A stretch of DNA of 64,000 bases from CAVYUC01 sp963783085. Its GTDB lineage: Bacteria; Bacteroidota; Bacteroidia; Bacteroidales; Prolixibacteraceae. Made by a program: the position numbers and the translations under genes. Location: NCBI GenBank assembly GCA_963783085.1, contig CAWAMJ010000008.1, forward strand, positions 186,001-250,000, written 5' to 3'. The notes beneath the pieces are model-generated. The model saw nothing but the letters and a program-made list of their open reading frames with translations. It made no database searches and was not told where the DNA came from. This document shows, piece after piece, positions 1 to 8,524 of the stretch; position 1 is the first letter of the stretch, and every line of letters starts with the position of its first letter.

Positions 1-2225
1 TGGGTATTCAAACTTCCGGAAACCGTAGTTTCCTGTCCGGCGATTTTGGTATTGAATGGTTTCAAGAGCAGGTTTCCGTTATCAATGGTAAAATCCGCCT
101 TAAAGTCGTCAATAACCACATTTTTTAATTTTTCCTGATTGAGCAAACCACCAATTTGCTGCAAAACCGGCGAATCGGTAATCTGTAAATTTTCAGTCGT
201 TAAAACACCTGACCCGTTAACTGTAGGCATTTTGAGCTTGAGCATTTCATTAAACCGGCCGTTCATTTTAAGGTTCGAGCTTAACCTGCCTTTGCTGTCG
301 TCGATAACCGGAACCATTTGCCGGATTCCTGTAATTGTTTTGGCCATTGCAGGAATATCGAAGTTGGATATGTTCATTCCAAAATCAAATGCCGGTTGAT
401 TCTGCTTCGTGTTTTGATAAGAACCGGTCAATGTTAGCTGGCCGTCGAGCAGGTGCATGTTCAAATCATTCAGCACCAGTTTTCCGTCGCGCGCAGTAAT
501 TAAACCGCTAATATTATTTATTGAAATGCGATCGAAAACTGCTGAATTAACAGAAGTCCGAAAAGTGAAATCCAGTTTTTCAGGAATATCGAAAGCCAGC
601 GGTTCATTTTCCGCTGTCGGTTCGCCGTTTTGATTTTGATCCGGATTTTCAGTGGTCGCCGGTTCATTCGCCTGCAGCCTGAAAAGTTCGTTTAAATTTA
701 ATTTTTGGGAATTCAACTGTAAGTTACCGTTGAGCTTTCCCTCGCTGAAATAATAATTCAGGTAATTCGAAACAGTTCCGGCGAGGTTGAAATCACTCTG
801 CCCCACTCTCATTTGAAACTTGCTGAGGTTTATATGTTCAGGCGTGAAATCCATTTGTCCCTGAGGCACATAAACCACCTGAGTAAGTTCCGGAGATTGA
901 AAAGAATAATTGTTCAGCAAAACCACGCCGTCCGCTTTTATTTTTTCGTACTGTTCATTTTCTATGGCTGAATAATTTCCGCGCACCAGCAAATTGGCGT
1001 CAACTGTTCCCGACATGTTCACGCTATCGAGTGGCAGCGCATCTTTCAAATGTTCGAAGTCGATTTTCCCTACGAAGGTCCCGTCGAACCAGGGATCAGA
1101 AATGAGATTTTTTAGTGTCAGCATCAAGTCGAGCGGGTTATTTCGAATTTCAGCATGTGCCTCACTTATTTTAACAACAGCAAGATCCCATGGTCCCTGC
1201 GGTTTTGTTACGGTTGCACCGGCCCTGATGTTTTTAATTTCCTCGGGAAGGCCGGAATAGTGCAGGTTACCATCGGATATATTAATTGCCAGGTTTAGAA
1301 CCGGATACGATTCTCCGGCCATAAAACCTTTGAATGAACCGTTCACTGTGGCTGTGCCATTCGCTTCCAAATCGTCCATATATTCATCATATTCAGGGGG
1401 AATTAACGCCAGAAAATTCCTGAAATCCGACTGTTGCGTTTTCAGTCCCAGGTCGAAAAAAATAGTATCGCCGGGAACCTGAACAGAACCGGTAACATTC
1501 ATTGGCAGCCGGTTAACCAGTAACTTATTTTCCAATATGGAAATGTCCATGGTTTCATAATTGATATCAAGAAGGGTTTCGGTTTCAAGCGAAACTTTGG
1601 AAATATAAGTTGAACCATCGTAAATGAGCGAAAACCGGCCAATTCCGCCGTCAGCCTCCAATTTTGCCGAAGTTCCGTACATTTCGCCCTTCAAATCGAA
1701 ATTAATATCCTCCAGATTGAGGAGCATTTGGGCATCGCGATCATCATAAATCAAATGAGCATTTTTGATGGTTATTTTTTCGAGCTGCAGATTAAACGAC
1801 TGCGATGTATCTGCAGGTATCTGTTCCTCCTGCGATTCCACCACGTCCCAATTAACTTCCTCCTGTTCGCTGACAATCAGGTGAAGTTTCGGATTGCTAA
1901 GTTCAATTTCGTCGATGCTCCTGTTGCTGCCAAAAAGGGAAAAAAGACCCATTTTCAAACTTACAGAAGGCGCATTCAGTAAGGTATCCCCGCTGAATTC
2001 ACCTTTCCCGGTAATTACAGCATCAATAATTACTACTGAAATTTTCGGAAAATTGCGAAAGAGTGAAAGCCGCAAATCATCGAATTCGACATTTGCATTC
2101 ACGTTCTTGTTAATGGTGGTTTTTGTTTTTTCGAGCAACGTTCCTTTAAAAGCAATCGGAACAATAATAAGCGCGGCAAGTATCACCGCGACCACAATTC
2201 CAATGATTATGATGGTTTTCTTCAT
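1..2225 (-). CDS. AsmA-family protein, 3' end outside window
   Basis: Reading on the minus strand from the ATG at 2223-2225 stays open to the window edge, giving about 740 residues without a stop. It begins MKKTIIIIGIVVAVILAA, a single N-terminal membrane anchor at about residues 4-26, followed by a stretch typical of AsmA/TamB-like proteins (NANVEFDDLRLSLFRNFPKIS). The rest is rich in short beta-strand repeats with alternating Asn, Leu and Gly, as in the long beta-helical bridges of this family. A low-complexity linker rich in Pro, Glu, Asn and Gln lies near 610-680. AsmA proteins are anchored in the inner membrane, extend through the periplasm and are linked to phospholipid transport or outer-membrane assembly; that role is family knowledge. 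The C-terminus is not visible, so total length is unknown. Confidence 0.85.
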   Translation of the reverse strand, partial: MKKTIIIIGIVVAVILAALIIVPIAFKGTLLEKTKTTINKNVNANVEFDDLRLSLFRNFPKISVVIIDAVITGKGEFSGDTLLNAPSVSLKMGLFSLFGSNRSIDEIELSNPKLHLIVSEQEEVNWDVVESQEEQIPADTSQSFNLQLEKITIKNAHLIYDDRDAQMLLNLEDINFDLKGEMYGTSAKLEADGGIGRFSLIYDGSTYISKVSLETETLLDINYETMDISILENKLLVNRLPMNVTGSVQVPGDTIFFDLGLKTQQSDFRNFLALIPPEYDEYMDDLEANGTATVNGSFKGFMAGESYPVLNLAINISDGNLHYSGLPEEIKNIRAGATVTKPQGPWDLAVVKISEAHAEIRNNPLDLMLTLKNLISDPWFDGTFVGKIDFEHLKDALPLDSVNMSGTVDANLLVRGNYSAIENEQYEKIKADGVVLLNNYSFQSPELTQVVYVPQGQMDFTPEHINLSKFQMRVGQSDFNLAGTVSNYLNYYFSEGKLNGNLQLNSQKLNLNELFRLQANEPATTENPDQNQNGEPTAENEPLAFDIPEKLDFTFRTSVNSAVFDRISINNISGLITARDGKLVLNDLNMHLLDGQLTLTGSYQNTKQNQPAFDFGMNISNFDIPAMAKTITGIRQMVPVIDDSKGRLSSNLKMNGRFNEMLKLKMPTVNGSGVLTTENLQITDSPVLQQIGGLLNQEKLKNVVIDDFKADFTIDNGNLLLKPFNTKIAGQETTVSGSLNT

Positions 2226-2402
2226 ACAATTTCAATGTTTAAAATTAAATACCTGTGCATCACCTTAAAGAATGCTCTGTTTATTTAACCAACCAGGTAT
2301 TAAAACAGTTTTGAAAGCAACTTAAAACTATTGAAAATTAAGGGATTAAAAATTTAAATATTGTTAAAGTTTCAAGTTTGATATTGTTGCGGCCGGCTGT
2401 GT

Positions 2403-3653
2403 TTATACCTCGTTCAGAATCAGCCGGCGCAGCATTTGAAGCGCAGTTTGTGAAGAACGGATAATGTTTCTTTCGCGGTTATCGCCAAAGATGTACTTTT
2501 CAACAATCGTGTCATTTAGTCCGGCCACTGAAATCCAGACCGTTCCCACCGGTTTTTCATCGGTTCCGCCGTTCGGACCGGCAATTCCGGTTGTTGCCAC
2601 CGCAAAATCTGCATTCAGCGTTTTTTTTACGCCAAGCGCCATTTCACGGGCCACATTTTCACTTACGGCCCCAAATTTCGCAAGTGATTCATTTTTCACT
2701 CCCAGCAGGTTCATTTTCACAGAATTGGAATAAGCTGTAACTCCGCCGTTGTAATAATCAGAACTACCTGAAACAGAAGTAATCAGGTGCGAAATAAAAC
2801 CACCGGTGCAGCTTTCGGCAACCGCCAGCTTTTTTCCGGAGTTTTTTAAAAGTTGTCCGATGGCATCTGCAAGTGTTTCATTATCATACCCGAAGATATG
2901 TTCGGGTATGATTTTTTTCAGCAATTCCACCTCTTTTTCAACCTGCGTTTTCAGTGAATTTAAATCGTCGCCAATCGCAGACAGACGCAACCGCACCGAC
3001 ATTGGATTTGGCAAGTAAGCCAGTTTTATGTTTGCCGGAAGAGCGGTTTCCCACTGTTCAATTTTCTCAGCCAGCATCGATTCCGGCAATCCCTGTGTTT
3101 GGATGGTCCTGTGAAAAATGGCTTTGGTTTTTCCGTTTTTTTGCAAGCGCGGCAGAACCTCATTTTCCACCAGATATTTCATTTCGAACGGAACGCCGGG
3201 CAGTGACACAAAAATGGTATCGTTTTTTTCGAACCACATCCCAGGCGCAGTTCCCGCATTATTGGGCAAAACAGTACACGATTCCGGCACCAGCGCCTGG
3301 TCGCGGTTCAGTTTATTCATGTCGATATTCCGCTTTTTGAAACGTTCTTTAATATGTTCCAGCGTTGGCTCATGAATCACAAGCTTTGTGTTGAAATATT
3401 CGCAAAGCGTGTTTTTGGTGATGTCGTCTTTGGTTGGCCCCAAACCACCGGTCATCAAAACCAAATCAACCTCTTTTTCAGCTTTTCCAATAGCTTTTCC
3501 AATGTGCCCGCTATCATCGTGCACCGATGTTATCTGGTAAATTTCAATGCCGTTCAAATTAAATTGTTCAGCAATCCACGCGGAATTGGTGTCAATAACT
3601 TGTCCGATTAAAATTTCATCGCCAATGGTAATAATTTCAGCTTTCATGTTCAT
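2403..3653 (-). CDS. cinA: CinA-family protein (nicotinamide-nucleotide amidohydrolase type)
   Basis: A 416-residue protein with the two-domain CinA layout. The N-terminal molybdopterin-binding-like domain shows ITIGDEILIGQ near residue 8 and MTGGLGPTKDD near residue 67. The C-terminal amidase domain (about 255-412) shows AVAESCTGG and TTGIAGPNGG. The family hydrolyses nicotinamide mononucleotide, and the N-terminal domain acts on ADP-ribose-type substrates. The ATG at 3651-3653 overlaps the stop of the upstream protease gene as ATGA, which suggests translational coupling. A second ATG two codons later (3645-3647) gives MKAEIITIG and is an equally good start by family alignment. Length matches full-size CinA. 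Confidence 0.95.
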   Translation of the reverse strand: MNMKAEIITIGDEILIGQVIDTNSAWIAEQFNLNGIEIYQITSVHDDSGHIGKAIGKAEKEVDLVLMTGGLGPTKDDITKNTLCEYFNTKLVIHEPTLEHIKERFKKRNIDMNKLNRDQALVPESCTVLPNNAGTAPGMWFEKNDTIFVSLPGVPFEMKYLVENEVLPRLQKNGKTKAIFHRTIQTQGLPESMLAEKIEQWETALPANIKLAYLPNPMSVRLRLSAIGDDLNSLKTQVEKEVELLKKIIPEHIFGYDNETLADAIGQLLKNSGKKLAVAESCTGGFISHLITSVSGSSDYYNGGVTAYSNSVKMNLLGVKNESLAKFGAVSENVAREMALGVKKTLNADFAVATTGIAGPNGGTDEKPVGTVWISVAGLNDTIVEKYIFGDNRERNIIRSSQTALQMLRRLILNEV

Positions 3654-4885
3654 TTAAAAGAATTTAAATATGCCAACCGTTTTAACAACGGAGGATGCGA
3701 ATAGTTGAAAAAAACAAAAGCCGGATGCGGCGTCAGGTTGCTCAGGTTTTTCACCGATAGTTTTTTTAGCGCTGTGGCAAGCGGTTCGGGTTTGTATTGT
3801 ACGGCGGCAAAACCATCGGCCTGGTATTCGTTCAACCGCGAGAGCATATTCATAAAAATTCCCAAAATAAACGAAACCGGTGAATAAAGAATCCCAAATG
3901 CAATCAATCCAATGTGAAAATTTGGTTCCTCCACTCCCAGCGCACGGCTAAGCGCAGGACTGTCGATTAGCAATGAAAATATAAAAAATACGATCCCTGT
4001 TTGAACCAGTGAAATAAGAATTCCCTGAATTACGTGCTTCTTCTTATAGTGCCCGATTTCGTGCGCCAGCACCCCAACAACTTCGTCGGGTTCCATATCG
4101 TTCATCAGTGTATCGTAAAGCACAATTCGTTTTTTACGACCAAAACCGGTAAAATAAGCGTTTGCTTTTGTGGAACGTTTGGAGCCGTCGATTACAAAAA
4201 TATCATCGAGTTTAAAACCAACTTTTGCCGCAAATGCTTGAATCGAATTCCGCAGTTCTCCCTCTTCCAGCGGGGTTTGTTTATTGAAAAGCGGAACAAT
4301 CAGATTCGAATAAAACAACGCCATGAAAATGCTGAACCCGGAAACCACGGCCCACGCATATATCCAGAACATATCCTGCGTTTTTTGGTAAATGAAAATA
4401 ATGAGCGCGAGCAAACCTCCACCGATAATGGCGCTGAGCAACCAACCTTTAATTTTATCCAGGATATAAGTTTTGGGTGTGGTTTTATTAAACCCGTATT
4501 TTTCTTCGATAACAAACGTATGGTACACCGAAAATGGGGTGGATAAAACATCGGATGCGAACATCAAAACGCCGAAAAAAATCAGCGCTGCCAGAATCGG
4601 GTTCGATGTGATGCCCCAGGCAATTTTATCGACGAATGCAAACCCGTAAAATAAAAACATTCCGAGGATTAACAGAAAACTAAAAGTTCCGGAAATTAAT
4701 CCGAATCGCTGATTTTCGCGCTGGTAAGCCTGCTGCTTTTTATACTTCTCTTCATCGTAAATTCCTTTCACTTCATCGGGAATTTGCGGGCTCATCCGCT
4801 TTGAATTCAAATAATCGAGGTAGCTTTCAAAAGCAAAATCAAGAACAATAATAACAATGATTATCCAATAAATTATTTCCTGCAT
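3650..4885 (-). CDS. M48 family metallopeptidase, Ste24/CAAX protease type
   Basis: This is a multi-pass membrane zinc protease of the Ste24 type. The ATG at 4883-4885 gives MQEIIYWIIIVIIV, a first membrane segment. An in-frame extension of 32 residues to 4981 is polar and lacks family features, so it was left out. The product is 411 residues, the usual size of Ste24 proteases. The zinc-binding helix HEIGH lies at about residues 275-279, and the third ligand region follows as NEYQADGFA. Several hydrophobic segments lie before and after HEIGH. Eukaryotic relatives process prenylated proteins; bacterial ones are thought to act in membrane-protein quality control. The stop overlaps the cinA start by 4 nt, so the two genes probably form one operon. 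Confidence 0.9.
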   Translation of the reverse strand: MQEIIYWIIIVIIVLDFAFESYLDYLNSKRMSPQIPDEVKGIYDEEKYKKQQAYQRENQRFGLISGTFSFLLILGMFLFYGFAFVDKIAWGITSNPILAALIFFGVLMFASDVLSTPFSVYHTFVIEEKYGFNKTTPKTYILDKIKGWLLSAIIGGGLLALIIFIYQKTQDMFWIYAWAVVSGFSIFMALFYSNLIVPLFNKQTPLEEGELRNSIQAFAAKVGFKLDDIFVIDGSKRSTKANAYFTGFGRKKRIVLYDTLMNDMEPDEVVGVLAHEIGHYKKKHVIQGILISLVQTGIVFFIFSLLIDSPALSRALGVEEPNFHIGLIAFGILYSPVSFILGIFMNMLSRLNEYQADGFAAVQYKPEPLATALKKLSVKNLSNLTPHPAFVFFNYSHPPLLKRLAYLNSFK

Positions 4886-5047
4886 CGATACGGTTTCAAA
4901 ATTAAAACTACAAATATAAACAACATTGGTCAGGCGGAAAATATGCCTTTTCCCGAAATCCTTCATTGTTGCTTTTTTCACATTTGTTTCCCTGCCTGAT
5001 ATCTTTTTGCTAACATTGTAGTATATTCTTCAACTAAATCATTAAAA

Positions 5048-5809
5048 ATGAAATCGAATTTAATTTTGGCAATTATGCTGCTGTTTTTTGGATGCGCCAC
5101 CGATGCGCAAAACAAGCCCGAGTTCGACGAACCGATGAATGTTTTGGTGTTCACCAAAACGAGTGGCTACCGTCATGCTTCCATTTCACAGGGACTGAAA
5201 ATGCTGTACGATCTGGCGCCGAAACAAAACTGGGTTATTACAGCCACCGAAAATGCTACGCTCTTTACCGACAATTTTCTTTCGGATTTCGATGTCGCTA
5301 TTTTCCTGAATCCAACAGGCGATGCAATGAACGAAGCGGAACAGACAGCTTTCGAAAATTTCATTGAAAAAGGAAAAGGATTTATCGGAATTCACGCTGC
5401 TGCCGATTTCGAGTACGACTGGCCCTTTTACGGAAACCTGGTTGGCGCGTGGTTCAAAACGCATCCGCCAGCCCAGAAAGCAACTGTAGTTTTCGAGGAT
5501 TTTGATCATCCGGCAATGGAGCCATTCAAAGGAATGAAATCCTACACCACCTTTGATGAGTGGTATGCGTTTAAAGAAAATCCGCGCCCGAATGTGCATG
5601 TGCTGGCACATCTCGATGAAAATTCCATTAAAAAGTTTGACAACGAAAACTGGAAAATGAATGATCATCCGCTGATTTGGTGGCAGGAAAAAGATGGCGT
5701 GCGCTCATTTTACACCGGATTTGGCCATACCAATGAAGCCTTTCAGGACGAAAAAATAATCGAACACATTAAAATTGCCATCAATTGGGCGGGAAAACGA
5801 ATTAACTGA
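5048..5809 (+). CDS. ThuA domain-containing lipoprotein
   Basis: A 253-residue protein with a lipoprotein signal ending in FFGC (Cys16). The mature part is one ThuA domain, a class I glutamine amidotransferase-like fold: VLVFTKTSGYRHASI near residue 32, a central GFIGIHAAADFEYDWPFY near residue 116, and a C-terminal WWQEKDGVRSFYTGFGHTNEAF. Bacteroidota often place ThuA-domain proteins near glycan-degradation genes, and the family is named for trehalose use, but no reaction can be assigned here. A terminator hairpin separates it from the GH20 gene 56 nt downstream. Confidence 0.9.
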   Translation: MKSNLILAIMLLFFGCATDAQNKPEFDEPMNVLVFTKTSGYRHASISQGLKMLYDLAPKQNWVITATENATLFTDNFLSDFDVAIFLNPTGDAMNEAEQTAFENFIEKGKGFIGIHAAADFEYDWPFYGNLVGAWFKTHPPAQKATVVFEDFDHPAMEPFKGMKSYTTFDEWYAFKENPRPNVHVLAHLDENSIKKFDNENWKMNDHPLIWWQEKDGVRSFYTGFGHTNEAFQDEKIIEHIKIAINWAGKRIN

Positions 5810-5822
5810 CAAAAACTTTTAC

Positions 5823-5846
5823 AAGGCGGCAACAGTCGCCTTTTTT
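5823..5846 (+). terminator. Intrinsic terminator between thuA-like and GH20 genes
   Basis: The sequence AAGGCGG-CAACAG-TCGCCTT forms a stem of about 7 bp with a 6-nt loop, followed directly by a run of T. It starts 14 nt after the ThuA stop codon, so the GH20 gene downstream may have its own promoter or rely on readthrough. Confidence 0.75.
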
Positions 5847-5865
5847 CTTTCTTAACATTATAAGT

Positions 5866-7452
5866 ATGAGACACTTTTATTTTCTGATTTTGTTTTTCAT
5901 AGTTTCATGTTCTTCAAATATGGAAGAAGCGGTACAATTGAATGTTATACCGAAACCAAATGAAGTTATACAAAACAACGGGCCGGTGAAATTTAATTCC
6001 AATATGGAACTGACGGTAAACAACCCAAAGTTGCATCCGGTTGCAAATCTTTTTATTGAAGAAGTGAGCGGTTTGCTGGATGTGAAATTATCAGACAATA
6101 AAAAAGCCCTCATTTCGCTGGAGTTAACTCCGGGTGCCGACAACGATGAATCGTATCAGTTGCAAACCAAAAAGAAAAAGATTTTGATAAAAGCTCAGTC
6201 CGTTCACGGGATTTTTAACGGACTGCAAACCTTGCGGCAAATGCTGGTTTTAGATGAAAACAGCGGCAATGAAATTGTTTTACCTGCAATAACCATAAAT
6301 GATTCGCCGCGTTTTGGCTGGCGCGGATTAATGCTCGATGAATCGCGCCATTTTTTCGGTGCAGAGCGCGTAAAAGAGCTGCTCGATTTGATGGCTGTTC
6401 ATAAATTGAATATTTTTCACTGGCATTTAACCGATGTTTCCGGCTGGCGGATTGAAATCAAAAAATATCCGAAACTGGCGGAAATTGGCGGAAAAGGAAA
6501 CCATATTGATTCCGACGCGCCAGTGCGTTATTACACCCAGGAACAAATCAGGGAAATTGTAGAATATGCAGCAGAACGTTGTATTGAAATTATCCCGGAA
6601 ATCGATATGCCGGGCCATGCGGCGGCAGCCAACCGCGCTTATCCTGAATTTTCAGGCGGCGGTTCAAAAAGTTACCCTGAGTTTACTTTTAATCCCGGGA
6701 AAAAAGAAACATATGCTTACCTGACTAATATTTTGCGGGAAGTGGCACAATTGTTTCCATCAAAATACATCCATCTTGGCGGCGACGAAGTGCATTTTGG
6801 CAACGAAAACTGGAAAACAGATCGCGCTGTTCAGCGGTTGATGAAAAAGCACAACCTGAGTAATTTGAATGCGGTGGAAAGTTATTTTGTTCGGCGAATG
6901 GCTGATTCCATACAGATGCTGGGGAAAACGGTAGTTGGCTGGGACGAAATAGTTGACCATGGCTTAAGTCCCGAAAATTCGGTGGTAATGTGGTGGCGAC
7001 ATAACATGCCATCCAAACTGGAAGAAGCTTTGGAAAAAGATTATACCGTAGTGCTTTGTCCGCGAATACCACTGTATTTTGATTTTGTTCAGCATGAATC
7101 GCACGAATGGGGAAGAAAGTGGGACGGCGCTTTTGCTTCACCCGATTTGGTGTACCGGTTTCCACCCGATACGCTGCCCGGTTTTAAAGCACATTACGAC
7201 CAGGTTTCCGGAATTCAGGGGAATATCTGGACAGAGCGGATTCAAAATAAAAACCGGCTCGATTTTATGCTGAACCCGCGATTGTCGGCACTATCGGAAG
7301 CAGCCTGGACCAGACCCGAAAACAAGGATTTCAACGATTTCGAACGGCGGTTAAAAATTATGATGAAATTTTTGGATGAAAAGGATATTTATTATTTCAA
7401 TCCTTTTAATCCGGAATCGACGCCCGAACCCGAGGGGCCGAAACAAAACTGA
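5866..7452 (+). CDS. Beta-N-acetylhexosaminidase, GH20 family lipoprotein
   Basis: A 528-residue protein with a lipoprotein signal (FIVSC, Cys15). The N-terminal GH20b alpha/beta domain spans about residues 25-145. The catalytic TIM barrel begins at RFGWRGLMLDESRHFF near residue 149. Key motifs are FHWHLTD near 184, EIDMPGHAAAA near 245 and the catalytic Asp-Glu pair in HLGGDEVHFG (about Asp307 and Glu308). The family removes terminal GlcNAc or GalNAc by substrate-assisted catalysis, the conserved Asp orienting the acetamido group. Tryptophans expected in the active site are present (VGWDEI, VVMWWRH, GNIWTE). Length is normal. The lipid anchor places it on the periplasmic or outer face of the outer membrane. 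Confidence 0.95.
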   Translation: MRHFYFLILFFIVSCSSNMEEAVQLNVIPKPNEVIQNNGPVKFNSNMELTVNNPKLHPVANLFIEEVSGLLDVKLSDNKKALISLELTPGADNDESYQLQTKKKKILIKAQSVHGIFNGLQTLRQMLVLDENSGNEIVLPAITINDSPRFGWRGLMLDESRHFFGAERVKELLDLMAVHKLNIFHWHLTDVSGWRIEIKKYPKLAEIGGKGNHIDSDAPVRYYTQEQIREIVEYAAERCIEIIPEIDMPGHAAAANRAYPEFSGGGSKSYPEFTFNPGKKETYAYLTNILREVAQLFPSKYIHLGGDEVHFGNENWKTDRAVQRLMKKHNLSNLNAVESYFVRRMADSIQMLGKTVVGWDEIVDHGLSPENSVVMWWRHNMPSKLEEALEKDYTVVLCPRIPLYFDFVQHESHEWGRKWDGAFASPDLVYRFPPDTLPGFKAHYDQVSGIQGNIWTERIQNKNRLDFMLNPRLSALSEAAWTRPENKDFNDFERRLKIMMKFLDEKDIYYFNPFNPESTPEPEGPKQN

Positions 7453-7466
7453 AAGTACCGGATTTT

Positions 7467-7778
7467 ATGAATAATCAATTTCATGTTAAAATGAAACAAA
7501 AGCAAAACTGGCAGATCAAACTGGGTGTTTTTCTGATGGTGTTTTCGGGAGTATTTTTTGCTGCCACTTTTGTGATTCCCCTCTTCGATTTGCCAACCAA
7601 AACAAAAGTAATCGCTTCTACTGCAAGCCTGGTATTGATGGAAGTTGTTTTCTGGGCCGGCGGATTGCTGGTTGGGAAAGAATTGTTTTCGAGGTACAAA
7701 AAACAACTGAATCCGAAAAACTGGTTCAAAAAAAGAGACACCGGAGACGCTGGCAACGAAAATCAAAATACAGTTTAA
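7467..7778 (+). CDS. Small two-segment membrane protein, transporter-suffix-like
   Basis: A 103-residue protein with two hydrophobic segments (about residues 18-40 and 50-73), the second followed by GKELFSRYKK and a basic, Lys/Arg-rich tail. The pattern of a first helix, a short PLFDLPTKTKV link, and a second helix with EVVFWAGGLLVGKEL resembles the small 'transporter suffix' proteins; this is recalled from family appearance and not tested. It starts 14 nt after the GH20 stop and precedes a strong terminator, so it is probably cotranscribed with GH20. No function can be assigned. Confidence 0.7.
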   Translation: MNNQFHVKMKQKQNWQIKLGVFLMVFSGVFFAATFVIPLFDLPTKTKVIASTASLVLMEVVFWAGGLLVGKELFSRYKKQLNPKNWFKKRDTGDAGNENQNTV

Positions 7779-7799
7779 GAGAATTTATATAAAAATATT

Positions 7800-7832
7800 C
7801 AGGGTTTCAATTGAATTGAAACCCTGTTTTTT
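7800..7832 (+). terminator. Intrinsic terminator in convergent gap
   Basis: CAGGGTTTCAAT-TGA-ATTGAAACCCTG is a perfect 12-bp stem with a 3-nt loop, followed by TTTTTT. It lies between the plus-strand small membrane protein (stop at 7778) and the minus-strand gene ending at 7874. The opposite strand is followed by a weaker AT-rich tract, so it may act in both directions. Confidence 0.9.
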
Positions 7833-7873
7833 GCGACTGCTTTTCAGCCTCAATCGCTGTTCACTGAAAACTT

Positions 7874-8338
7874 CTACTGTTTATCGTACACCATTTTTTC
7901 TTCCATGTCGCCGTATGACGAAGATGCGCTGGCATTGATTACCAGATTGCCGCCATCCATGCTGTAAATTTCATTAACAGTCGCTTCCCCGCCATCCTGC
8001 ATCGGAATTTTTGTATCAATTTTTAACGATTTTTTATCGTCGGCCCAGTTGGCTGTCGATTTTTTCTTCGTATCCATCCAACCGTCGTTAATATTTTCTT
8101 TCCCGTCGAGCGTAAATTTATCGTTAGTCGTAAAATCCTGTCCCTGATAACTGGAATGCCGTTCCACATTCATGTTGTTTCCGTTCTGTTCAATAATTAT
8201 TTCTTTTGGGGCCATGCTGAACTGGTCGCCCAATTCACTTTTTGAAGTGTTGAGTTTCCAGCTGCCTGAAAAATCGGTTTGCGCCGATACCGCAAACACA
8301 GCTAACAGTGCTGCAAAAAGCAAATAGATTTTTTTCAT
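7874..8338 (-). CDS. Small secreted protein, lipocalin-like
   Basis: A 154-residue protein with a clear signal peptide (MKKIYLLFAALLAVFAVSAQ) cut after Ala19 or Gln20. The mature part starts TDFSGSWKLNTSKSEL, the opening typical of many small Bacteroidota secreted proteins with a lipocalin-like beta barrel, and continues with alternating polar strands and two lysine/aspartate-rich turns. No catalytic motif is visible. It lies downstream of the susD-like gene on the same strand, but a terminator hairpin at 8464-8501 lies between them, so it is probably a separate unit. Confidence 0.75.
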   Translation of the reverse strand: MKKIYLLFAALLAVFAVSAQTDFSGSWKLNTSKSELGDQFSMAPKEIIIEQNGNNMNVERHSSYQGQDFTTNDKFTLDGKENINDGWMDTKKKSTANWADDKKSLKIDTKIPMQDGGEATVNEIYSMDGGNLVINASASSSYGDMEEKMVYDKQ

Positions 8339-8463
8339 GTCTGTTTTAGTTTAAAAAGTTTATAATGAATATGTTTAATTCGTTCTTTCCAAAGAAAGTT
8401 TAACGTAAGATACGATAAATATCAGGAATATTTTTTACGGAAATTATCATGTTTTTCTTCATC

Positions 8464-8501
8464 ATAGAAAAAGGGAAGAACTTCATTTCATTCTTCCCTT
8501 T
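8464..8501 (-). terminator. Intrinsic terminator after the susD-like gene
   Basis: Read on the minus strand, AAAGGGAAGAA pairs perfectly over 11 bp with TTCTTCCCTTT around a 10-nt loop, followed by TTTTCTATG. It begins about 24 nt after the susD stop at 8525 and closes the sigma-fecR-susC-susD series. Confidence 0.85.
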
Positions 8502-8524
8502 AATCATTTTCGGGATATCAGTGA

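Noticed and set aside
4886..4981. 32-residue N-terminal extension of the Ste24-type protease
   Set aside because: Polar and without family similarity; the ATG at 4883-4885 directly precedes the first membrane helix.
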